DNA of 64,000 bases from JARRKU01 sp963675565 (GTDB taxonomy: Bacteria; Desulfobacterota; Desulfobacteria; Desulfobacterales; Desulfosarcinaceae). Of this stretch, positions 7,767 to 15,296 are shown piece by piece. Position numbers and translations under genes: made by a program. The notes beneath the pieces were generated by a model that had not been told where the DNA came from, did no database searches, and was given only the letters and a program-made list of their open reading frames with translations. Within the stretch, counting starts at the first letter, position 1. Every line of letters starts with the position of its first letter. The DNA lies in the NCBI GenBank assembly GCA_963675565.2, contig CAXXYD010000004.1:124001-188000 (forward strand). Direction: 5' to 3'.

Positions 7767-9335
7767 ATGATATACTCATTTGGTAAACACATCGGTTCAT
7801 CGGCATCCCCTGCCCTGAAAACAATCGCCCTGTGTGCCCTCCTGTCGGGTATCCTCATCTGCTTCGCCCCCCAACGGGCGCCTGCCCAGCCCGTCTATGG
7901 CGGCACTCTTCGCCTGGCCCATGAGATCGACGCCAGCGGGTTCGATGCCCTCAAAGGCCGCTCCTTGATGAGCGCCGGCAGACTGGCCGCCAGCATGATC
8001 ATGGAAAAACTGTTTGAGCGCGGACAAGACGGCGAACTGATTCCGATCCTGGGTCTGTCGGCCACCGCTTCCCCGGATGGAAAGACATGGACCGTCAAAC
8101 TGCGCCGGGGAGTCAAATTTCACGACGGTACGGCGTTCAACGCCGATGCCGTCGTCAGCCACTGGCAGCGGATATTGAATCCGGAAAACCGGTACCGGCA
8201 CCGCATTTTAATTCGTCCCATCCTGTCCGTGGAAAAAACCGGGGAATTCGAAGTCCGATTCAATCTGCAACACCCCTGGCTGCCCTTCACCGACGCCCTG
8301 TCCAATCCCGGCAGTTTCACGGCTTATATTCCCTCCCCCGCGGCAGTGGAAAAGGATATCCAGAATCGATCGCCGGTGGGTACCGGCCCCTTTGTTTTCA
8401 AAGAGTGGAAACCGGGCGAACGCATTGTGGTCACCAAGAATCCGGAATACTGGCAAACGGGGAAACCCTATCTGGATGAGGTGGTTACGCGCATTATTGC
8501 CGACCACGAAACCCGCTATGCCGCCCTGGCTTCCGGGGAGGTGGATGCAATGGTCACCGATCGGCCCATGCATGTAAAAAAACTGTCGGGGGACCCCCGT
8601 TTTGACCAGGTCGTTATGAAACTCAAAGGCGCCGGCATCCTGGCGCTCAACAATTCCAAACCACCTCTGGATGATGTCCGTGTGCGCCGCGCGCTGGCGC
8701 TTGCCTGGGACCAGAAAAAGTACATTCAGGCCAGTTTCAGGGGTATTATGCCGTTCACGGAAACCTGGCTCGGGGACATTCCGGGTTGCGGCAACGTCAA
8801 CTACCTGCAACCCGACTTGAAAAAAGCCAGGGCGCTGATCGCTGAATATGGAAAACCGGTGGCGCTGGAATATATCCACACCGCCACCAACCGCGGCCGC
8901 GAAGCCGGTATCATTCTGCAGCAGATGATGCAGCCCATCGGTGTGAAGATCACGCCGGTCCCCATGGATTTTGCCGGCATCATGAAGCAATTGTTCAGCA
9001 AACAATTCGATATCGCCTCCTGGGTGATCCCGGGAGCGTACGATATGGGCCCCATGACAGTGGCCCAACTGCACTCCAAGAGCCCGTGGAATGTCAGCCG
9101 CTACGCCAGCGAAGAGGTCGACAATCTTCTGCTCAAGCTGCAGACAGCCACCGATGAAGCAGCCCGGACGCAGACCTTGTGCGATATTGTCCGCAACGTC
9201 AATGCCGATGTACCGTTTCTATACCTTTTCGGCCGGTGGTACTACCGGTTCGCCAATAAGCGTGTCCACAATCTGAAACGGCCCGTACCCTGGGTGGCGG
9301 GGATCCTGCTGACCGACGTCTGGATCGAAAAGTAA
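7767..9335 (+). CDS. Peptide/nickel-type ABC transporter substrate-binding protein (SBP family 5)
   Basis: This 522-residue periplasmic protein has an N-terminal signal peptide (core ALCALLSGILICFAP, cleavage near APAQP). It has the family-5 pattern: YGGTLRLA at the mature start, GLSATASPDGKTWTVKLRRGVKFHDG, the SPVGTGPFVFKEW motif and repeated lobes to the C-terminus. It is the first gene of a complete five-component transporter. Substrates of family 5 include peptides, nickel chelates and opines; sequence alone does not choose among them. The transporter is interrupted only by the methyltransferase gene that follows. An AAGGAG Shine-Dalgarno precedes the ATG. Confidence 0.93.
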   Translation: MIYSFGKHIGSSASPALKTIALCALLSGILICFAPQRAPAQPVYGGTLRLAHEIDASGFDALKGRSLMSAGRLAASMIMEKLFERGQDGELIPILGLSATASPDGKTWTVKLRRGVKFHDGTAFNADAVVSHWQRILNPENRYRHRILIRPILSVEKTGEFEVRFNLQHPWLPFTDALSNPGSFTAYIPSPAAVEKDIQNRSPVGTGPFVFKEWKPGERIVVTKNPEYWQTGKPYLDEVVTRIIADHETRYAALASGEVDAMVTDRPMHVKKLSGDPRFDQVVMKLKGAGILALNNSKPPLDDVRVRRALALAWDQKKYIQASFRGIMPFTETWLGDIPGCGNVNYLQPDLKKARALIAEYGKPVALEYIHTATNRGREAGIILQQMMQPIGVKITPVPMDFAGIMKQLFSKQFDIASWVIPGAYDMGPMTVAQLHSKSPWNVSRYASEEVDNLLLKLQTATDEAARTQTLCDIVRNVNADVPFLYLFGRWYYRFANKRVHNLKRPVPWVAGILLTDVWIEK

Positions 9336-9354
9336 GTCAATCCGGAGCCGGAGA

Positions 9355-9485
9355 GTCCGGAGTACTGCAGGGCAAGCAGGGTTTTGGGTTGTGAGTGACA
9401 AGTTTCCGGTTGCCGCTCGCGCTGCGCACGGGCCTGATCCTATATAGACAGAATGCCACAACTCATAACTTGCAACTCGCTACTC
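9355..9485 (+). repeat. Dispersed intergenic repeat, copy 1
   Basis: This copy contains the family core GCGCTGCGCACGGGCCTGATC followed by an ACAACTC/CAACTCG-rich block (written in parts: AGACAGAATGCCACAACTC, then TTGCAACTCGCTACTC). The same order of blocks recurs near 24.6, 28.3, 35.6, 42.0 and 51.2 kb. It lies between the binding-protein gene and the methyltransferase gene, and no open frame spans it. Confidence 0.7.
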
Positions 9486-9570
9486 TCAACCGGCTTTCAC
9501 CCTGTCCCCGATATCGCCGTATGCATTCGGTTTTGCATATAGCTCAACAACCAAACCCAAGGAGGCATTC

Positions 9571-10884
9571 ATGACAGCGGTCGTCGACACCTCTTTCGGC
9601 ACCCTGGTCGCACAGCAGTTCGGAGCCCGCCTGCCCGAGCATATGGACGCCGGATTTTCCTGGGGGGCCCTGCATCCCCATGCCCGGCAGTTTATTGTGC
9701 GCATGTTCCCGCTCATGAAACGCGCCGGATTCCAGATCACCGATTTCACGCCCCATCTGGTCAGGTCCCTCTCCACCATGGTACCCAGCGTCCTGCCCTT
9801 TGCCTGGGGCGGACGCATCCCGCCGCTGACCATTGCCAACCGGCATAAAGAACTGGACGCCTATGTGGCCCACTACTGTTGCCCGGTAAAAGATGAGGTC
9901 CCTGTATTTATGGACATCGGATGCGGCTTTCCACCGGTGACGACTGCTGAAACAGCGGCCCGTTTCAAGCACTGGCGCGTTTACGGCATCGATCGATTCT
10001 TCGCCGAATATGTACTTTACGACAAAGAGGGACACTATTCCTGCTTCGATGGGCAGGGAAATTTTCAATACTTTCAACCCCAGATGACCCCCAGCGGCAG
10101 GACCATGTACCAGAATCCCGCGGCGACGCGTAAACATTTCGAAACCCTGTTCGGTCAAATGTGTCTTCTGCTTGATGACGCCGATGACTTGTCCAGCCAA
10201 ACGGTCCATGTCGACGGCAGCCGCCTTATCCGCCACCATATTCGCGATTATGAAACCGGCAATCTGCAGTTCATCGAATCGGATGTGGCAAACCTGGAAC
10301 TGCCGCCCGCCCGGGTCATCCGGTGCATGAACATGCTGCTTTACTTCACCGTCCGGACCCGGAAAAAACTACTGCGCCAGATCGGCCGGATGCTCACCGA
10401 AGACGGTATCCTCATTGCCGGCACGAACGGATTTACCATCGACGGCCGGTATACGGTATATCGCAAGAAAGACGGCTGCATCGTGCCGGATGAGTTCGCC
10501 TTCGGCATGGACAATCTGCGCACACTGTGGCTGATGCCCTGGTTCACCATACACGCGGACGACCCGGAAGCGATGCTGTTGGCACGGTTGACGGGCGCCA
10601 TCCGGTCCGACCGGTGGTTCTGGCCGCAGTTTTCGGCTCGTGTGGATGAACTGCTGGAAGCACACCAGATTTGCCGGCGACAAGACGATGGGTTTTTGCA
10701 TTTTCAAAACATGGAAACACCGGGGGCCGTCCTGCTGCAAAAGCATGTCCGGATATGGGCGCAGATAGCGCAGGAGGGGTATCCGGAGGGTGCCCTGGAA
10801 GCCCTTTCGCGTGCCGGTTACACTGCATGGAAAAACCCGGTGGGCGACATTGCCGTTCGCCCGCCGGACAATGTACTGCCGTAA
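9571..10884 (+). CDS. CheR-like SAM-dependent methyltransferase embedded in the transporter operon
   Basis: This 437-residue soluble protein has a Rossmann-type SAM motif I, VFMDIGCGFPPVTT, at about residue 111. Further on comes a CheR-like post-motif RVIRCMNMLLYFTVRTRKKL, then ILIAGTNGFT and a long C-terminal extension of about 130 residues without a recognised domain. The substrate is unknown. Its strong AAGGAGG Shine-Dalgarno and position between the binding protein and the permeases of a peptide/opine-type transporter suggest it modifies, or makes, the transported compound. The alternative is a chance insertion into the operon. Family call is good; pathway is inference. Confidence 0.72.
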   Translation: MTAVVDTSFGTLVAQQFGARLPEHMDAGFSWGALHPHARQFIVRMFPLMKRAGFQITDFTPHLVRSLSTMVPSVLPFAWGGRIPPLTIANRHKELDAYVAHYCCPVKDEVPVFMDIGCGFPPVTTAETAARFKHWRVYGIDRFFAEYVLYDKEGHYSCFDGQGNFQYFQPQMTPSGRTMYQNPAATRKHFETLFGQMCLLLDDADDLSSQTVHVDGSRLIRHHIRDYETGNLQFIESDVANLELPPARVIRCMNMLLYFTVRTRKKLLRQIGRMLTEDGILIAGTNGFTIDGRYTVYRKKDGCIVPDEFAFGMDNLRTLWLMPWFTIHADDPEAMLLARLTGAIRSDRWFWPQFSARVDELLEAHQICRRQDDGFLHFQNMETPGAVLLQKHVRIWAQIAQEGYPEGALEALSRAGYTAWKNPVGDIAVRPPDNVLP

Positions 10885-11046
10885 AAAGGGCCCGGCGGCA
10901 AAACCCGCGGGTCCTGCACCGCAAAACGGCCATAATGAATTTCACCCAAAGACTGGATGGCGCGAATTCTCGTGAAAACCGCTGAACGCCAAATACCGGG
11001 CCCGGCCCGGGGTATCCGTTCACCTTGGCCCGGCCGTCGAAACCGG

Positions 11047-12015
11047 ATGGCCCTGCAGTTGGGCTGGACAGCGCGCAAGCTGGGCCGTCTGGGCATCGTT
11101 CTGGTGGCCGTATCGGTGCTCACTTTCGGCATGCTCAACGGGCTCCCGGGTGATGTGGCCTATGTTGTCGGCGGCGTAGAGACAACGCCGGAAAACATCG
11201 CGCGCATCCGCCAGGATCTGGGACTCGACCACTCCCCGGTGATTCGGTACCTGATGTGGGCCGGCGACGCCCTCAGCGGGGACCTGGGGCACTCCTACCT
11301 GACCGGCGAACCGGTCATGGCGTCCATATTGGCGCGGCTGCCGGTCACCCTGGAACTGCTCGTCATTTCGCAAATCCTGGCGCTGTGCATGGCCATACCC
11401 ACCGGTGTGGTCTGTGCCTGCCGCTGCAACAGCGCCGCCGACAGGCTGATCAACGGCATCGGGTTCGCCACCTTGTCCATACCCAGCTTTATCATGGCGC
11501 TGCTGGCCATCTATCTTTTTTCCATCCGGCTGCATTGGCTGCCGGCCACCGGCTATATGCCGCTTTCTGCGGGGCTCTGGAAAAATTTACGCGCGTTTGT
11601 GCTCCCCGGTTTCAGCATTGCCCTCATCGAGTGGGTGGTGCTGATGCGTGTGCTGCGCAGCGACATGATCACCACCCTTCAACAGGATTACATTCTCATG
11701 GCCCGGGCAAAGGGACTGCCGCCATGGAAAGTAATTCTCCACCATGCCTTCAGGCCGTCCTCGTTCACCCTGTTGACGATCATCGGCCTTCAGATCGGAC
11801 GGCACCTGGGAGAAACGGTGATCGTCGAAACGCTATTTGCCCTTCCCGGCATCGGGCGGATGCTGCTCAAAGCAATCTACAACAGGGACTATCTGATGGT
11901 TCAGGGAGGGATTTTATTGATCACTTTCGGATATGTCACCATCAATGCAACCATTGATATCGCTTACGCGATCATCGACCCGCGCATCCGATGGAGGGGC
12001 GCAAATGTCCGCTGA
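11047..12015 (+). CDS. ABC transporter permease, DppB/NikB type
   Basis: This inner-membrane permease has six predicted membrane segments. It opens with the family's first helix (LGRLGIVLVAVSVLTFGML) and the exposed loop with LGLDHSPVIRYLMW. It carries the EAA loop RAKGLPPWKVILHHAFRP that contacts the ATPases, then VETLFALPGIGRMLLKAIYNRDY at the C-terminus, all typical of DppB. The ATG at 11047 gives the normal family N-terminus; an in-frame ATG at 10957 would add 30 basic, proline-rich residues. It overlaps the second permease by 11 bases. Confidence 0.92.
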   Translation: MALQLGWTARKLGRLGIVLVAVSVLTFGMLNGLPGDVAYVVGGVETTPENIARIRQDLGLDHSPVIRYLMWAGDALSGDLGHSYLTGEPVMASILARLPVTLELLVISQILALCMAIPTGVVCACRCNSAADRLINGIGFATLSIPSFIMALLAIYLFSIRLHWLPATGYMPLSAGLWKNLRAFVLPGFSIALIEWVVLMRVLRSDMITTLQQDYILMARAKGLPPWKVILHHAFRPSSFTLLTIIGLQIGRHLGETVIVETLFALPGIGRMLLKAIYNRDYLMVQGGILLITFGYVTINATIDIAYAIIDPRIRWRGANVR

Positions 12016-12892
12016 TGCCACAGCCCGCGGTTTGGGACCCGGTTTCTGGCTTCCGGCAGCCTGGATCGTCATCGTCCTTGCAGCCGCGACCACAGCCGGC
12101 GGGTTGCCCATCGCCAACCCGGATCGCATCCATTGGGAGGCCATGGCCGCCCCTCCCGGTACTGCCGCAAATAACGTCGACAGTACTGAATCCGGGGGGG
12201 ACCACAGCAGCCCCGGCACATTCTGGCTGGGCACGGATGCCATGGGCCGTGATATTCTTTCGCGACTGGTTTACGGTGCCCGGGTGTCGCTGGCAGTCGG
12301 GCTGGTCGCCCCGCTCATCGGAATTTTCGCCGGCGGGTTCCTGGGCTGTATCGCCGGATACTATCGCGGCCACATCGAGTCGATTGTCGTGGCACTGATG
12401 GATATCGTGCTGGCATTTCCCGGATTGATTCTTCTGCTGGCCATAAGCTTTTATGTCGGCGCGAACTTGACGACCCTGATTCTGTCCCTTGGCCTGCTCA
12501 CCATACCCGCCTTCTGCCGGGTCGCGCGCGGTCATACTCTTGTGCTGGCCGAGCAGGCTTTCATCGACGCGGCACGCCTGGCCGGTGCCGGAGACATGGC
12601 CATCCTGTTTCGGGAGATTATTCCTAATATCATCATCCCGATGGCTGTTTACGGCCTGATGGTGGCTGCGTTTCTCATCATGGCCGAAGGCGCCCTCAGC
12701 TTTCTCGGGTTAAGCGTACCGGCACCTACGCCAAGCTGGGGCGCAATGATCGCCGAAGGCAAAGAGTTCCTGGAAGCGACGCCGCATATCAGCCTGATTC
12801 CCGCCGGCCTGATGTTTGTCACCGTTGTGTCGTTCAACCTGGCCGGCGACAGCATCCGCAGCGTCGTTGAGCGACGGGAAAGCCAGCTGTGA
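12005..12892 (+). CDS. ABC transporter permease, DppC/NikC type
   Basis: This is the second permease of the peptide-type transporter. The family motif HxLGTDxxGRDILSRLVYGARVSL is visible (WLGTDAMGRDILSRLVYGAR at about residue 76), as are the EAA loop AARLAGAGDMAILFREIIPN and the GALSFLGLSVPAPTPSWG signature. I chose the ATG at 12005, inside the end of the upstream permease gene and preceded by GAGGGGC, rather than longer in-frame starts. Its stop overlaps the next gene by four bases. Confidence 0.93.
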   Translation: MSADATARGLGPGFWLPAAWIVIVLAAATTAGGLPIANPDRIHWEAMAAPPGTAANNVDSTESGGDHSSPGTFWLGTDAMGRDILSRLVYGARVSLAVGLVAPLIGIFAGGFLGCIAGYYRGHIESIVVALMDIVLAFPGLILLLAISFYVGANLTTLILSLGLLTIPAFCRVARGHTLVLAEQAFIDAARLAGAGDMAILFREIIPNIIIPMAVYGLMVAAFLIMAEGALSFLGLSVPAPTPSWGAMIAEGKEFLEATPHISLIPAGLMFVTVVSFNLAGDSIRSVVERRESQL

Positions 12893-13920
12893 AACACCCT
12901 GCGCCGATTCTCACCATTGACCATCTTTTTGTCCGTCTGCCTGCACGGCAGGGAATGGTCCGCGCCGTAGACGGCATCTCGTTAAAACTCATGCCGGGAA
13001 AGGCCCTGGGCCTGGTCGGTGAGTCCGGTTGCGGCAAAAGCATGCTCGGCCGCGCCATCATGGGACTGCTCCCCAAGCATGCCCATGTTTCGGAACATTC
13101 GGAGATTTTCTTCCGGAACCGCGCCCTGCACCGGATGACCGGAAAACAGGTCCGGAAAATAATTGGCAAGGAGATGGCCATGATATTCCAGAACCCCATG
13201 TCCTCTCTGAACCCGGTTATGAAGATAGGACGCCAGATCACCGAAAGCCTGAATCACCACCTGGCCATCAAAAAGAAGGATGCCCGGGATCGTGTCGTCC
13301 AGCTGTTGCGGGCGGTGGGAATCGGCGCACCCACGCAACGGCTTGGGCAATACCCGCATCAGCTCTCCGGAGGGCTATGCCAGAGGGTGGCCATCGCCAT
13401 TGCCCTGTCCTGCGACCCCGCTCTGCTCATTGCCGATGAGCCCACCACCGCACTGGATGTAACCGTTCAGGCGGAAATTCTCGATCTTCTGAACGCGCAT
13501 CAGAAAAAAACACAGATGGCCATGATTCTTATCTCCCATGACCTGAGCGTCGTTGCCGGCCGCACGGACGAAACCGCCGTAATGTATGCCGGGCAGATCG
13601 TGGAGCATGCCCCCACCGCCGTCTTGTTCCAGAACGCGCGAATGCCGTATACCCGGGCATTGCTGGACGCCATACCGCGGTTGTCCGATACGGCGCATGC
13701 CGATTTGAAATCCATCGCCGGAAATCCGCCGGATCTGGTCGATACCGCCCCCGGATGCCGGTTCTCACCACGCTGTCCGGCGGCACGCACGAAGTGCAAA
13801 ACGAAAGCGCCGCCATTTACCCATATCAATGGAACCCGCTATGGATATGCCTGCTGGTACCCCCTCGAAAGCCACGGCGCGTGGCCCATGCCGTCGTGCA
13901 CCGCTGCTGGAGGTCAATAA
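12889..13920 (+). CDS. ABC transporter ATP-binding protein, DppD type
   Basis: This 343-residue ATPase has a Walker A GESGCGKSM, a Q-loop in MIFQNPMSSLNP, the signature LSGGLCQR (normally LSGGMRQR or similar), and Walker B LLIADEPTTALD followed by the H-loop region ILISHDLSV. The C-terminal oligopeptide-transporter extension is present, with the cysteines of CRFSPRCPAARTKC that bind an iron-sulfur cluster in some relatives. It overlaps the upstream permease by four bases and the next ATPase gene by over 80. Confidence 0.94.
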   Translation: MKHPAPILTIDHLFVRLPARQGMVRAVDGISLKLMPGKALGLVGESGCGKSMLGRAIMGLLPKHAHVSEHSEIFFRNRALHRMTGKQVRKIIGKEMAMIFQNPMSSLNPVMKIGRQITESLNHHLAIKKKDARDRVVQLLRAVGIGAPTQRLGQYPHQLSGGLCQRVAIAIALSCDPALLIADEPTTALDVTVQAEILDLLNAHQKKTQMAMILISHDLSVVAGRTDETAVMYAGQIVEHAPTAVLFQNARMPYTRALLDAIPRLSDTAHADLKSIAGNPPDLVDTAPGCRFSPRCPAARTKCKTKAPPFTHINGTRYGYACWYPLESHGAWPMPSCTAAGGQ

Positions 13921-14875
13921 CCTGGTTGTGGAATATCCCATCGGCCGACGGGCAACCGTCCAGGCGGTATGCGGGGTGTCCTTTGGCATCCAAAAGGGAG
14001 AAACATTGGGTCTCGTGGGCGAATCGGGGTGCGGGAAAACGACGCTGGCAAGGGCCATCGTCAATCTGCAGCCTGTCTCTTCCGGATGGATCGATTATAA
14101 CGGACAGCGCCTGACGGGAGGCCGGCGACAAGGAGGAGGGGCCCCCACGGGCATCCAGATGATCTTCCAGGATGCCACGGCTTCCCTGAACCCCAGCCGC
14201 AGCGTCGGAAAAACCATTGCCGAGCCACTTCGGATCGACGGCAAAACGGACCGCCGTACGCGCTATCGGTTGGCTGCCGAAATGATGCGCGATGTGGGCC
14301 TTGAGCCGGCGACGATGTTTGGCCGCCGGCCTTTTGAATTTTCCGGCGGCCAATGCCAGCGGATCAGCATCGCCCGCGCGCTGATCACTTCTCCCAGGAT
14401 GCTGATCTGCGACGAACCGGTCAGTTCCCTGGATGTATCGGTACAGGCGCAGATACTCAACCTGTTGAGAAGAATCAAAAGCCGCTATGGGTTGACCATG
14501 CTCTTTATCTCCCACGATCTGTCGGTGGTGAAAAATGTCAGTGACCATGTGGCCGTCATGTACATGGGCGCCCTGTGCGAAATCGCGCCGGCCGCACGGT
14601 TTTACCAGTCACCGCTGCATCCTTACGCCGCAGCCCTTCTGGCGGCAGTGCCCGATCCAGACCCGGACGGAAGTATGGATCCGGTCCCCCGAATTTTTTT
14701 TGATGACCCCGATCCAACCCCGGGGTCAACCGGTTGCCGCTATCAGCCGCGGTGCCGTCACGCCCGGCCTCGCTGCGCCGCCCGGCGGCCGGCCCTGCGG
14801 CAAATGACAGGCGATCGGCAGGTCGCCTGTCATTTTCCCCTGCATTCATCGTCCGCCCCAGACGAATGCGCATAG
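13829..14875 (+). CDS. ABC transporter ATP-binding protein, DppF type
   Basis: This is the second ATPase of the transporter, 348 residues. Walker A is GESGCGKTTL, the signature is FSGGQCQR, Walker B is LICDEPVSSLDVS, and MLFISHDLSVVKN follows. The C-terminal extension has CRYQPRCRHARPRC, parallel to the partner ATPase. Both ATPases carry an unusual cysteine in the signature motif (GGLCQR, GGQCQR). The start lies within the upstream gene; MDMPAG at 13841 is an alternative. The last codons contain a terminator-like hairpin. Confidence 0.93.
   Translation: MEPAMDMPAGTPSKATARGPCRRAPLLEVNNLVVEYPIGRRATVQAVCGVSFGIQKGETLGLVGESGCGKTTLARAIVNLQPVSSGWIDYNGQRLTGGRRQGGGAPTGIQMIFQDATASLNPSRSVGKTIAEPLRIDGKTDRRTRYRLAAEMMRDVGLEPATMFGRRPFEFSGGQCQRISIARALITSPRMLICDEPVSSLDVSVQAQILNLLRRIKSRYGLTMLFISHDLSVVKNVSDHVAVMYMGALCEIAPAARFYQSPLHPYAAALLAAVPDPDPDGSMDPVPRIFFDDPDPTPGSTGCRYQPRCRHARPRCAARRPALRQMTGDRQVACHFPLHSSSAPDECA
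14802..14835 (+). terminator. Terminator-like hairpin inside the 3' end of the DppF-type gene
   Basis: A perfect 13-base stem, AAATGACAGGCGA with TCGCCTGTCATTT around an 8-base loop, is followed by further T and C residues. It ends about 40 bases before the stop codon. It may terminate or stabilise the end of the transporter mRNA. Confidence 0.5.
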
Positions 14876-14909
14876 AAGCAACAGGTCAGAACAGGGGGTC
14901 GCATCAAAA

Positions 14910-15239
14910 TTACTCATCAGCGACCGGCTTTTTCTCTTTCTTTGGCTTTTTGGGCGCAGCACCTGAAAGCGATTTCTTGGGCTTGACATGCGGCGTTTTG
15001 GCAGCGGCCTCTTTTTGGGCTCTGGCCTCGGCTTTGGCAACGATCAAGGTCTCCATGGCGGCAATACCGGCCATCTGATGTCTGGCTTTGCCGATCTGCG
15101 CCCTGATCTGTTTGATTCCGGGGTCTTTTTCTATCTGGCGGTCATCCATTCCCCTGTTTTTAAGCAACTCCAGGCGCGCCGCCAATTGGCCCTCAGCACT
15201 TTTTTTGTGGGCTTCGATTTGTGACTTTCTGTTCAACAT
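14910..15239 (-). CDS. Small lysine/alanine-rich protein, unknown function
   Basis: I do not recognise this 109-residue basic protein. The first two thirds are helical and charged (AHKKSAEGQLAARLELLKNR, KIRAQIGKARHQM-like stretch), and the last third is a lysine/proline/alanine tail (KPKKSLSGAAPKKPKKEKK) resembling histone-H1-like or nucleic-acid-binding tails. It lies 57 bases after the deacetylase fusion on the same strand, so it could be the last gene of the KamA cluster. A coiled-coil scaffold is an alternative. Confidence 0.65.
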   Translation of the reverse strand: MLNRKSQIEAHKKSAEGQLAARLELLKNRGMDDRQIEKDPGIKQIRAQIGKARHQMAGIAAMETLIVAKAEARAQKEAAAKTPHVKPKKSLSGAAPKKPKKEKKPVADE

Positions 15240-15296
15240 GGTTCGTTTTCCTTATTCAATGGGATTGGACAACAATTTTACCGGAACGGTTTTCTT

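Noticed and set aside
7767..14875. Staphylopine-type metallophore locus
   Set aside because: The transporter and a methyltransferase are present, but no nicotianamine-synthase-like, histidine racemase or opine dehydrogenase gene was found, so the comparison is not supported.
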